A stretch of DNA of 26,288 nt from Symbiobacterium sp040797425. GTDB lineage: Bacteria > Bacillota > Sulfobacillia > Symbiobacteriales > Symbiobacteriaceae. Shown here in pieces: positions 1 through 8,766 of the stretch (positions are counted from its first letter, which is position 1; every line of letters begins with the position of its first letter). Below the pieces are notes generated by a model. It did not search any database, was not told where the DNA came from, and saw only the letters and a program-made list of their open reading frames with translations. The stretch is from positions 1-26,288 of the forward strand of contig NZ_JBFNEH010000049.1 of NCBI RefSeq assembly GCF_040797425.1, written 5' to 3'. Both the position numbers and the translations under genes were made by a program.

Positions 1-320
1 GCCCCCTCATGGCGGCTCAAGGCGCGGCGCCTTGCTCCGTTCTGCCAGATTTTCGCAAGCCGCCTGCTCGGGGCGTACGAAAATCTAGCACTTCATGCCC
101 GAACTGTCCGCTTCCACCATGGCAAGGCACATACCAGCCGGAGGCCGGCATGCATGTTCTTGCGCAACGGCGGACTTTTTGCCCCCTCATGGCGGCGCAG
201 GGTGCAGCTCGCTACTGCGTTCTGCCAGATTTTCGTAGTCCGCCTGCTCGGGACCTACGAAAATCTGGCACTTCATGCCCTAACGGTCCGCTTCCAGAAT
301 GGCGAGGCACGTACCCGCCC
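1..320. repeat. Two tandem copies of a 180-bp hairpin-bearing repeat
   Basis: Copy 1 begins at position 1 and copy 2 at 181. Over the first roughly 139 bases of each, a hand alignment gives about 84% identity with no gaps, and similarity fades after about 320. Each copy centres on an inverted repeat. In copy 2 the arms (223-238 and 255-270) are perfectly complementary over 16 bp, reading TGCCAGATTTTCGTAG, around a 16-nt loop. In copy 1 the arms (43-55 and 78-90) pair over 13 bp with one mismatch. The AT-rich arms stand out in the GC-rich window. Both strands can be read open across the repeat, but no protein-like sequence results, so I treat it as non-coding. The first copy may be cut by the window edge. 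No run of T follows the hairpins, so they are not ordinary terminators. Confidence 0.8.
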
Positions 321-435
321 GACCCTGGCCTCATGCCAGTACGGGTTGCTGCCCCCGGCGCTGTGCACATGGAAGCTCCACGAGGTCGGAGCATCGCGGC
401 GAGCGCATACCCCCACGCCTCTCTACTACACCCAT
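321..435. other. Non-coding stretch downstream of tyrA
   Basis: Between the repeat copies and the tyrA stop codon I see no gene, no promoter and no hairpin followed by a T-run. Any transcript leaving tyrA would run straight into the hairpin repeats. Confidence 0.5.
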
Positions 436-1539
436 TCACCGGCCGCTCTGCGGAGCAGCGACGCCTGCACCAGAGGCCGCTCGCCCCCGCGCCCGCCGCC
501 GGGCCGTGTGGGCCTGCTCGAAGAGCGCTGCCAGCGCCCCGGCATCGCCCGCCGCAATCGCCTCCTCCAGTTCCGCCAGCGCCGCCCGGAAGGCTCCCAC
601 CGCCTCCTGAAGCGCGGGCCGGTTGTGGGCCCAGATCTCGTGCCAGAGGCCGGCGGGACTGTCGGCGATGCGGGTGGTGTCACGGAACCCGCCGCCGGCC
701 AGCGCCAGCGTCCCGGGGTGCGCCTCGTCGAACCGCAGCGCGGACATGGCCAGGGCCGTCGCCACCAACTGCGGTAAGTGGGAGGCGCCGGCCACGCGGA
801 AGTCGTGCTGTTCCGGACTCATGACCACCGGCTCGGCGCCGAGGGCCAGCACGAGGTCCCGCACGCGCTCCAGGGCGTTCACCGCCGGAGCGAGTGGGCG
901 TGCGCCTGTCCCAGCCGAAACCCCATCCGAATGCGTACCGCCCACGGACAGCCCCGGTTCCCGCCTCGAGTCGCACGGAGCGCCAGCCCGGGCTCCGCGC
1001 TCCCGCCCCGGACTACCCGGCTGCGTACCGACCCACGTACCGGCTTCTCGCCCCAGCCCCACCGGCATAACAGCCGCCCGCTCCCCCGGCGTCAGCACCC
1101 AGCGGCAGCCGGGGATCAGGTCCGCCGAGGCGTTGGCCACGCCCGAGCGCTCCCGCCCGAACATCGGGTGGCCACCCACGAAGGCGACGCCGTCGGGCAG
1201 GTGCCTCTCCCACGCCGCCACCACCGCCGCCTTGACCGAGGCCACATCGGTCACGATGCTCCCCGGGCGCAGGAACGGCGCGGCCTGGGGCGCCAGGTCG
1301 ATCATCGCCTGGACGGGCGTGGCCAGGATGACCAGGTCGGCCCGGGCCAGGGCGGCGGCGGGGTCGGTGACCATGCGGTCCACCGCCCCGAGCCGCACCG
1401 CCTCGGGGACACCCGCACTCCCGGCCCGCCCGATGCCGATCACCTCGTCGGCCAGGCCCCGCTGGCGCAGGGCCATGCCGATGGAGCCGCCGATCAGTCC
1501 GACGCCCCAGATGACGACTGTGCCGAATCCGCTACACAT
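436..1539 (-). CDS. tyrA: Prephenate dehydrogenase with an internal insertion
   Basis: Catalyses NAD-dependent oxidative decarboxylation of prephenate to 4-hydroxyphenylpyruvate, the committed step to tyrosine, in the cytoplasm. The N-terminus has the dinucleotide-binding motif GVGLIGGSIG at residues 12-21. GGHPMFGRERSG (122-133), SPEQHD (241-246), SHLPQLVATAL (253-263) and FRDTTRIADSPAGLW (285-299) are family-typical. At 367 residues it is longer than the usual 280-300 because residues about 155-217 are an Arg/Gly/Pro/Ser-rich segment. This lies between the usual WVLTP strand and the ERVRDLVLALGAEPV helix and strand. No ACT domain is visible. The ATG overlaps the aroF stop by 8 bp and has only a weak ribosome binding site, so translation is probably coupled to aroF. 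Confidence 0.93.
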   Translation of the reverse strand: MCSGFGTVVIWGVGLIGGSIGMALRQRGLADEVIGIGRAGSAGVPEAVRLGAVDRMVTDPAAALARADLVILATPVQAMIDLAPQAAPFLRPGSIVTDVASVKAAVVAAWERHLPDGVAFVGGHPMFGRERSGVANASADLIPGCRWVLTPGERAAVMPVGLGREAGTWVGTQPGSPGRERGARAGAPCDSRREPGLSVGGTHSDGVSAGTGARPLAPAVNALERVRDLVLALGAEPVVMSPEQHDFRVAGASHLPQLVATALAMSALRFDEAHPGTLALAGGGFRDTTRIADSPAGLWHEIWAHNRPALQEAVGAFRAALAELEEAIAAGDAGALAALFEQAHTARRRARGRAASGAGVAAPQSGR

Positions 1540-2572
1540 GGACCCACGCAGGCGCCCGCAGCCGCCGACCCAGCACCTGGACGATGGCGGCCACCTCGTG
1601 CATCATCTGGTGGTACGCGGCGGGGCCGATGGTCTGGGCGGCGTCAGACTTGGCCTCGTCCGGACGCGGGTGCACCTCCACCAGGACGCCGTCTGCACCC
1701 ACGGCTGCGGCGGCCCGGGCCAGGGCGACCACGAAGTCACGCTTGCCCACGCCGTGGCTGGGGTCGACCACCACCGGCAGGTGCGTGAGCGCCTTGGCCA
1801 CGACCACGGCAGAGAGGTCCAGGGTGTTACGGGTGGCCGTCTCGAAGGTCCGCACGCCCCGCTCGCAGAGGATCACCTGGTGGTTGCCTTCACTCATAAC
1901 GTACTCGGCGGCCATCAGCCACTCTTCGATGGTGGCCGACATGCCCCGCTTCAGCAGGACGGGCTTGTGGGTCCGGCCCACCTCCCGGAGCAGGCTGAAG
2001 TTCTGCATGTTGCGGGTGCCGATCTGCAGCACGTCGGCGTACTCGGCCACGAGCTCCACGTCGCGGGTGTCCATCACCTCGGTGACGATGGGCAGGCCCG
2101 TGATCGCCCTCGCCTCGGCCAGGTACTTCAGGCCCTCCTCGCCGAGGCCCTGGAACGAGTACGGACTGGTCCGCGGCTTGAAGGCGCCGGCCCGCAGGGC
2201 GTGCGCACCGCCGTCCCGCACCAGGCGGGCCGCCTCCAGCAGCAGGTCCCTGCCCTCCACGGAGCAGGGCCCGGCCACGACCCAGAAGTCGCCGCCCCCC
2301 ACTGCGGCCCCGCCGACGCGAATCACCGTGTCCTCCGGATGGAAGTCCCGCGAAGCCAACTTGTAGGGCTTCGAGATCGGGGTCACCCGCTCCACCCCGG
2401 GCCGGGCCTCGAGGTTCAGGTCGGCCAGGACCCGCCGGTCGCCGCCGATCGCCCCGATGATCGTGCGCTCTTCCCCCCGGGAGAGGTGCACGCCGAACCC
2501 CGCCGCACGAACTCGTTCGACGATGTCGTTCACCTGTGCCTCCGTGGCGCCCTTCCGCATGACGATGATCAC
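1532..2572 (-). CDS. aroF: 3-deoxy-7-phosphoheptulonate (DAHP) synthase
   Basis: Condenses phosphoenolpyruvate and erythrose 4-phosphate to DAHP, the first step of the shikimate pathway. It belongs to the KDO8P-synthase-like DAHP synthases with an N-terminal ferredoxin/ACT-like domain (residues about 1-75), the Thermotoga type. In that type the domain mediates feedback inhibition by tyrosine and phenylalanine; here this is inferred from architecture. The barrel shows VVAGPCSVEG, KPRTSPYSFQG and DPSHGVGKR, which hold the metal and substrate ligands. At 346 residues it has the normal length for this form. The start is GTG, with GAGGTG seven bases upstream. It is the first gene behind the tyrosine T-box leader and overlaps tyrA, so the two form one operon. 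No chorismate mutase domain is fused to it. Confidence 0.95.
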   Translation of the reverse strand: MIIVMRKGATEAQVNDIVERVRAAGFGVHLSRGEERTIIGAIGGDRRVLADLNLEARPGVERVTPISKPYKLASRDFHPEDTVIRVGGAAVGGGDFWVVAGPCSVEGRDLLLEAARLVRDGGAHALRAGAFKPRTSPYSFQGLGEEGLKYLAEARAITGLPIVTEVMDTRDVELVAEYADVLQIGTRNMQNFSLLREVGRTHKPVLLKRGMSATIEEWLMAAEYVMSEGNHQVILCERGVRTFETATRNTLDLSAVVVAKALTHLPVVVDPSHGVGKRDFVVALARAAAAVGADGVLVEVHPRPDEAKSDAAQTIGPAAYHQMMHEVAAIVQVLGRRLRAPAWVHV

Positions 2573-2611
2573 CGCTCAACACCTCGCCCTTTCGACTGGT
2601 TTCACGGGAAA

Positions 2612-2929
2612 TAAAAACGGCTTCCATCCCGTGTAGGGACGGAAGCCGAAAGGCTTTCGTGGTACCACCCTGCTTGGCCCGCAGGCGCGAGCCCACTCAT
2701 TCTCGGGGACAGACATCCCCTCCGCCCTTGGTAACGGGGGCGTGCCGGCGTACCTACTGAACTCGCCCTGAACCCGCCGGACCCGGTGAGGGCCCCCGGA
2801 CGAGTCGTTCAGCCTGCGCTCACGGGTGTATTCGAACCCGCCTTCGGCGCCAGCTTGCACCAACCGCTGGCTCTCTGCGGCTCTCCGGCCTTGGGTCTAC
2901 TTCTCCCGCTCATCGCTTTACGATATTGA
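2612..2929 (-). ncRNA. T-box leader, tyrosine (UAC) specifier, upstream of aroF-tyrA
   Basis: Read on the minus strand, Stem I shows the classic AGAGAGCC and GGTTGGTGCAAGC apical elements and an AGTAG near its base. The specifier loop reads GAA-TAC-ACC, with TAC at 2830-2828, so it should bind uncharged tRNA-Tyr. The antiterminator T-box core AGGGTGGTACCACG lies at 2671-2658. A competing terminator follows: GGCTTCCGTCCC (2647-2636) pairs with GGGATGGAAGCC (2630-2619), with one mismatch, and GTTTTTATT comes next. Charged tRNA-Tyr should give termination and uncharged tRNA should allow read-through into aroF and tyrA. The amino acid call rests on alignment with the second T-box in this window, which reads GAA-TGG-TCC at the same place. 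Confidence 0.93.
2619..2647 (-). terminator. Conditional terminator of the aroF T-box
   Basis: A 12-bp stem with one mismatch and a 5-nt loop, followed by GTTTTTATT on the minus strand. It lies just downstream of the T-box core and overlaps its pairing region, as expected for the alternative structure of a transcriptional T-box. Confidence 0.9.
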
Positions 2930-2934
2930 AGTTG

Positions 2935-2963
2935 ATTCTACACGGGAAATCCAGAGTCGTCAA
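2935..2963 (-). promoter_or_regulatory. Sigma-A type promoter of aroF-tyrA
   Basis: On the minus strand TTGACG (2963-2958) and TAGAAT (2940-2935) are separated by 17 bp. Transcription would start near 2928, right at the beginning of the T-box leader. No clear terminator lies between trpA and this promoter, so read-through from trpA into the leader is possible. Confidence 0.85.
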
Positions 2964-3027
2964 GCATGCACAAGGGAATTCTGACGAGCCAGATTCCGGC
3001 CGCGCACACGGCCACCAGTTGCCGGGG

Positions 3028-3821
3028 CTACCGCGTCGCCGCCTTCAGCTCCTCGGCCAGCACCGTCACCCGCCGGATCAGCTCCGGCTCGGGCAGCCCC
3101 TCGCCGCAGTAGCGCACGAAGGCGGAGCCCACGATGGCCGCGTCGGCCACCGCCGTCACCTGGCGCACGTGCTCGGGCCGGGAGATCCCGAAGCCCACCG
3201 CCACCGGCGTGTCGGTCACGGCCTTCACCGACCGCACGAGCGACGTCACCTGCGGCGGTAGGGCGTCCCGCGCCCCCGTGACGCCGGTGACGGAGACGGC
3301 GTAGATGAAGCCCCGGGCCAGTTCGGCCGCCCGGCGGATGCGGTCCGGCGGCGAGGTGGGGGCGACGAACTGGACCAGGTCCAGCCCGGCCGCCCGGGTG
3401 GCCGCCTGAACTTCGTCCCCTTCCTCCGGCGGCACGTCGGGAAGGATGAGCCCGTCTACCCCGGCCTCTGCGGCCCGCCGGCAAAAGTTCTCCACCCCCG
3501 GGCGGAGCACCAGGTTGTAGTAGGTCATGATCAGGAGGGGCAGCTGCAGACCGTCCGACCGCAGCGTCGCCACCAGCTCCAGCACGTTGTCGGTGTTGGC
3601 CCCGGCGGCCAGGGCCCGTTGACTGGCGGCTTGGATGACCGGACCATCCGCCAGCGGGTCGGAAAACGGCAGGCCCAGCTCCACCAGGTCGACGCCGGCC
3701 TCCGCCAGGGCGTGCACCAGCCGGCGCGTGGTGGCCAGGGAAGGATCGCCGGCGGCGATGTAGGCGATCAGTCCCTTCTCGCCCCGGCTGCGCAGGGCCG
3801 CAAAGCGCTCGGCGGTGCGGG

Positions 3822-3825
<4 letters not shown>
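3028..3825 (-). CDS. trpA: Tryptophan synthase alpha subunit
   Basis: Cleaves indole-3-glycerol phosphate to indole and glyceraldehyde 3-phosphate in the alpha2-beta2 complex, passing indole to TrpB. GLIAYIAAGDPS near the N-terminus and LVELGLPFSDPLADGPVIQ carry the catalytic Glu and Asp of the family. The phosphate-binding GFGIS segment is near residue 200. At 265 residues it has the normal length. The ATG overlaps the trpB stop as ATGA, so the subunits are translationally coupled, as is common for these partners. It is the last gene of the trpS-C-F-B-A run. Confidence 0.97.
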
Positions 3826-5020
<1,195 letters not shown>

Positions 5021-5024
<4 letters not shown>

Positions 5025-5689
5025 CGGACCGCCCCCTTCGCCGCCGCCACGAAGGCGTAGATCTTGTCGATGTCCTTCACCCCGCCGGTCTCCACGCCGC
5101 TGGAGACGTCCACCCCGCCGGGCTGCGCCTGGGCGATTGCCTCGGCCACGTTCTGGGGCGTGAGTCCCCCGGCCAGGATCAGCCGGGGCCGACCGGGGGT
5201 GAGCGGCTCGTCGGGACCCGCCAGCGGGACACCGGCCTCCTCCAGCGTCCGGGCCGCCCAGCGGACGAGCGTCCAGTCGAGGGTCCGGCCGGTCCCACCG
5301 GGCTGGCCCTCCACGTAAGAATCCAGCAGCAGCCCCGCCGCCTGCCGGTAGGCGGGCAGCCGGGCCAGGTCGTCCGGCCCCTTGATGCGGAAGGCCTTGA
5401 TCACCGGCAGGCCGATCTGTTCGATCATCTCGGGCGGCTCGGAGCCGTGCAGCTGCACGGCCTTCAGCCCTGCCAGGTAGACCGCCCGGCGGATCTCCTC
5501 CAGCGGGGCGTCGACGAAGACGCCCACCGTCACCGTCTCGGGCGGCAGCCCGCTGATGAGCGCCTCAACCCGTTCGGGCGTCACCTGCCGCCGGCTGGGG
5601 GCGAAGACGAAGCCCAGGGCGTCGGCCCCGGCCTCCACGGCGGCGACGGCATCCTTCATGAACTGCAAGCCGCAGATCTTCACCCACAT
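5021..5689 (-). CDS. trpF: Phosphoribosylanthranilate isomerase
   Basis: Amadori rearrangement of N-(5-phosphoribosyl)anthranilate to CdRP, the third tryptophan-specific step. WVKICGL at the start holds the catalytic Cys. LDSYVEGQPGGTGRTLDW, LILAGGLTPQNVAEA and GVDVSSGVE hold the catalytic Asp and the phosphate site. The ATG chosen has AAAGGAG about ten bases upstream; the frame stays open further upstream, but that part is not protein-like. The product is 222 residues. It is separated from trpC by a 168-bp GC-rich gap, the only sizeable gap in the trpS-to-trpA run, and overlaps trpB as ATGA. Confidence 0.95.
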
Positions 5690-5857
5690 GCGGCGTTCGC
5701 TCCTTTCGTCGTTCGGTACGGTTTCGGGCGCCCCGATGGGGCGTCGCCCGGTTCTCCGCGGCCCCTCGCGGGGCCGGGCAGGGCGCTCGGACAGCGCCGC
5801 CCCGGGACTCGGGGCATATGTGGACGGTCTGTGGGACGGTGACACGCAGGGACCGCT

Positions 5858-6760
5858 TCAGGCGACGCCCCGCAGGGCCCGCAGGGCGGCGGCCACGTCG
5901 GGCTGGCGCATCAGCGACTCGCCCACCAGCACGGCCCTGGCCCCTGCGGCCGCCACCCGGCGCAGGTCATCGTGCGTCCAGATGCCCGACTCGCTCACCA
6001 GCAGGCGGTCCCGGGGCACCCGGGGGCCCAGCCGCTCGGTCACCTCCAACGTGGTGTGGAAGGTGCGCAGGTCCCGGTTGTTGATGCCGATGAGCGGAGC
6101 CCCCGACTCCACCGCCAGGGCCAGTTCCCCCTCCGTGTGAACCTCCACCAGCACGTCCATGCCCAGATCGGCCGCCAACGCGGCCAGTCGGCGCAGGTCG
6201 GCCGGCGTGCGGGTGCCGGCGCACTGGCCGTGGAAGGCGGCCACGATGAGGAGGATGGCGTCCGCCCCCGCCGCCCGGGCCTCGTAGACCTGGTAGTCGT
6301 CGATGAGGAAGTCCTTGCGGAGCAGGGGCAATGCCACGGCCTGCCGGATGGCGGTGAGGTAGCTGAGGGATCCCTGGAAGTATCGCTCATCCGTGAGCAC
6401 CGAGAGGCAGGCGGCGCCGCCCTCGGCGTAAGCCCGGGCGATGGCGACCGGCTCGAAGTCGGGCCGGATCAGGCCCCTGGAGGGGCTCGCCCGCTTCACC
6501 TCGGCGATCACCTGCACGGGCGGCGCCCCGCCCGGCCCGGTACCCACGGACCCAGTGGCATCCGCCAGTCCCTCGTTCCCCGACTGTGCGTCCGCCGGGG
6601 CGGCACCCGTGGCCCCCGTGACCGGCCCTTCCAGCGCCCGGCGGAACCCCCGCGGCGGCGGGGCCTGGCGGGCAGCGGCAATCACGTCCGCCAGCGGTCG
6701 GGACCGCCGGGCCGCCGCCACCTCCGCCTCCTTGGTCGCCAGGATCTCTGCCAGGATCAT
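5858..6760 (-). CDS. trpC: Indole-3-glycerol phosphate synthase with an N-terminal-region insertion
   Basis: Ring closure of CdRP to indole-3-glycerol phosphate. VIAEVKRASPSRG (residues 84-96) carries the catalytic Lys. LLRKDFLIDDYQVYEAR (146-162), LVEVHTEGEL (204-213), IGINNRDLRTF (224-234), VSESGI (255-260) and VLVGESLM (277-284) follow in normal order. At 300 residues it exceeds the usual 255-270. Residues about 47-80, rich in Gly, Ala, Pro and Thr, are inserted between RALEGP and VQVIAEVK, where relatives run on directly. The start at MILAEILATKEAEV forms an ATGA overlap with the trpS stop. An upstream in-frame extension was rejected because it lies inside trpS and is not conserved-looking. 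Confidence 0.95.
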   Translation of the reverse strand: MILAEILATKEAEVAAARRSRPLADVIAAARQAPPPRGFRRALEGPVTGATGAAPADAQSGNEGLADATGSVGTGPGGAPPVQVIAEVKRASPSRGLIRPDFEPVAIARAYAEGGAACLSVLTDERYFQGSLSYLTAIRQAVALPLLRKDFLIDDYQVYEARAAGADAILLIVAAFHGQCAGTRTPADLRRLAALAADLGMDVLVEVHTEGELALAVESGAPLIGINNRDLRTFHTTLEVTERLGPRVPRDRLLVSESGIWTHDDLRRVAAAGARAVLVGESLMRQPDVAAALRALRGVA

Positions 6761-7767
6761 GCCCGCTTCCGGGGCAGCAGCCCCAGGGCGTCCTGGACCC
6801 GGCGCAGCACCGGCGTCGAGACGGCCTCGGCCCGCTGGGCGCCCTTCTCCAGGATCTCCTCGATCACGCCCGGCTCGCACAGTTCCTTATACCGCTTCTG
6901 GATCGGCTCGAGGGTCGCCACCACCGCCTCGGCCACGTCCTTCTTGAACTGGCCATAGCCGGTGTAGCGGCCTGCGATCTCGTCCAGCGACATGCCGGTG
7001 CACAGCGAGAGGATGACCATCAGGTTCGAGACGCCCGGCTTGTTCTCGGGGTCGTAGCGCACCTCGCTCTCCGAGTCGGTGACGGCCCGGCGGATCTTCT
7101 TGCGGATCACGTCCGGTTCGTCCAGCATGAAGATCGTGCCCGATTCATCGGGGTCAGACTTGGACATCTTCTGGGTGGGGTTCTGCAGCGACATGATCCG
7201 GCCGCCCGCCTCCCGCGGCGGGATGTAGGGCTCCGGCACCACCACCACTTCCCGCCCGAACCGGTTGTTCAGACGGATGGCGATGTCGCGGGCCAGCTCC
7301 AGGTGCTGCTTCTGGTCGTCGCCCACGGGCACGTGGGTCGTGTCGTAGAGCAGGATGTCGGCCGCCATCAGGGCCGGGTAGGTGAAGAGCCCGGTGGTCA
7401 CCACCTCGGCCCGGGAGGCCTTGTCCTTGAACTGCGTCATGCGCTGCAGCTCGCCGTAGTAGCAGCTGACCTCCATCAGCCAGCCCATCTCGGCGTGGGC
7501 CGAGACGTGGGACTGGACGAAAATGGTGGCCACCTCCGGGTCGATGCCCGCCGCCACATAGAGCCGGGCCATGTCCAGCGTGTTCTTTCGCAGCTCGACG
7601 GGATCCTTGGGGATGGTCAGGGCGTGCAGGTCGACCACGCAGAAGAAGCACTGGGCCTCGTGCTGCAGCTTCACGAAGTTGCGCATGGCCCCCAGGTAGT
7701 TGCCCAGCGTGACCCCGCTGGTGGGCTGCATGCCGGAGAAGACGGTCTTGATCGGCTTGGTGCTCAT
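6757..7767 (-). CDS. trpS: Tryptophanyl-tRNA synthetase
   Basis: Class I synthetase that charges tRNA-Trp. The HIGH-equivalent PTSGVTLGNYLGA is at residues 15-27 and KMSKS at 200-204. YPALMAADILLY and VPVGDDQ line the tryptophan and adenylate site. At 336 residues it has the bacterial TrpRS length. The start MSTKPIKTVFSG was chosen over a position 24 bases upstream because AAAGGAGTGG sits about nine bases before it. It ends in an ATGA overlap with trpC, so a charging enzyme is translationally coupled to a tryptophan biosynthetic enzyme. The short divergent spacer upstream shows no T-box elements, unlike trpE and aroF. Confidence 0.96.
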   Translation of the reverse strand: MSTKPIKTVFSGMQPTSGVTLGNYLGAMRNFVKLQHEAQCFFCVVDLHALTIPKDPVELRKNTLDMARLYVAAGIDPEVATIFVQSHVSAHAEMGWLMEVSCYYGELQRMTQFKDKASRAEVVTTGLFTYPALMAADILLYDTTHVPVGDDQKQHLELARDIAIRLNNRFGREVVVVPEPYIPPREAGGRIMSLQNPTQKMSKSDPDESGTIFMLDEPDVIRKKIRRAVTDSESEVRYDPENKPGVSNLMVILSLCTGMSLDEIAGRYTGYGQFKKDVAEAVVATLEPIQKRYKELCEPGVIEEILEKGAQRAEAVSTPVLRRVQDALGLLPRKRA

Positions 7768-7905
7768 GGGGATTACCACTCCTTTGCACATTCACTCGGG
7801 GTCAACTTACACGATTGGCATGCCAGAGACAACTCCGATTCATCCTGTTTCGTCAAACGACTAGTCTGCCCTTGGGAAGCCCTGTCCAGAGGAGGGAGCC
7901 GTTCA

Positions 7906-8706
7906 TTGAACCGTCGACGCTTTCTGCTCAGGGCTGCGGTCTCGGCCCTGGGCCTCGCCCTGGGGCTCGCCGGGTACAGCCGGTTTGTGGAGACCCGCCG
8001 GGTCCGGTTCGAGGAGCGCACCATCGCCATCCCCGGCCTGCCCCGCCATCTGGAGGGCTACACCATCGGCGTGCTGAGCGACCTCCACGTGGGCCCGACC
8101 ACCCCGGCGGAGTGGGTGCGGCAGGTGGCGGAGCAGCTGGCCAACCGGCAGCCGGACCTGGTGGTGGCGGTGGGAGACTTCATCGGCAGCCACAAGCACG
8201 TCCGGGAGGCCAACTGGTGCCTGGAGCCGGTGAAGGGGGCCCTCGCCGTGCTGGGCAACTGGGACTACTACGACGGCCAGATCCGGCGCGCCCTCACCAA
8301 CGTGACGCTGCTGGAGAACCGGGGCGTGCTGGTGGCCGACGGCCTCTGGATCGGCGGCGTGGACGAACCCCGCCTCGGCCGGCCCGACGTAAACCGGGCC
8401 CTGGCCGGCGCACCCCCGGATGCCGTCCGGATCCTGCTCTGCCACGAGCCCGACTACGCCGACATCCTGGTCCGTCCCGAGCACCAGGTGGCGCTGGTGA
8501 TCAGCGGCCACAGCCACGGCGGGCAGGTCTGCCTGCCGCTCATCGGCCCGATTTTCCTGCCCGAGGGGGGCAGCAAGTACCACACCGGGCTCTACCAGGC
8601 GAGGCACTGCCAGGTCTACACCACCCGGGGCGTCGGAACCGCCCACCTGCCGATCCGCTTCTACTGCCCGCCGGAGGTGACGCTGCTGCGACTGACCCCG
8701 CCATAG
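7906..8706 (+). CDS. Tat-exported metallophosphoesterase, YkuE-like
   Basis: Calcineurin-type phosphoesterase, probably on the outer face of the membrane; the substrate is unknown. The N-terminus NRRRFLLRAAVSALGLALG is a twin-arginine motif followed by a hydrophobic segment. Metal-binding motifs occur in order: SDLHVG (58-63), VGDF (89-92), GNWD (117-120, where many relatives have GNHD), CHEPD (179-183) and GHSHGGQV (201-208). The likely start is TTG, preceded by GGAGGG with a 9-base spacer; no ATG fits. The product is 266 residues. It resembles B. subtilis YkuE, a known Tat substrate. It sits in the opposite orientation inside the trp cluster, divergent from trpS and convergent with trpD, with no obvious functional link to tryptophan. 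Confidence 0.88.
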   Translation: MNRRRFLLRAAVSALGLALGLAGYSRFVETRRVRFEERTIAIPGLPRHLEGYTIGVLSDLHVGPTTPAEWVRQVAEQLANRQPDLVVAVGDFIGSHKHVREANWCLEPVKGALAVLGNWDYYDGQIRRALTNVTLLENRGVLVADGLWIGGVDEPRLGRPDVNRALAGAPPDAVRILLCHEPDYADILVRPEHQVALVISGHSHGGQVCLPLIGPIFLPEGGSKYHTGLYQARHCQVYTTRGVGTAHLPIRFYCPPEVTLLRLTPP

Positions 8707-8718
8707 CCTGGCTCGGTC

Positions 8719-8755
8719 CCCCGGGGCAGCGGGGCGGCGAGCCCCCTGCCCGGGG
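8719..8755. terminator. GC-rich hairpin between convergent genes
   Basis: CCCCGGGGCAG and CTGCCCGGGG form a stem in the 60-bp space between the phosphoesterase stop and the trpD stop. There is no T-run on either strand, so a bidirectional terminator role is only suggested by position. Confidence 0.35.
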
Positions 8756-8766
8756 CTATCCCAGGA

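Noticed and set aside
1..320. CRISPR array
   Set aside because: Only two units of 180 bp, with no short identical repeats and variable spacers and no cas genes nearby.
9..824. Long plus-strand open frames across the repeats and tyrA
   Set aside because: In GC-rich DNA the frames opposite real genes stay open. The translation is Arg/Pro/Ala-rich with no recognisable domain, and it runs from non-coding repeats into the reverse of tyrA.
623..2614. 663-codon plus-strand open frame opposite tyrA and aroF
   Set aside because: It lies antisense to two clearly recognised genes with intact motifs and has no domain-like sequence.
7768..7905. A third T-box upstream of trpS
   Set aside because: The divergent spacer of about 140 bp is too short and lacks the GGTGG T-box core, Stem I motifs and a terminator.
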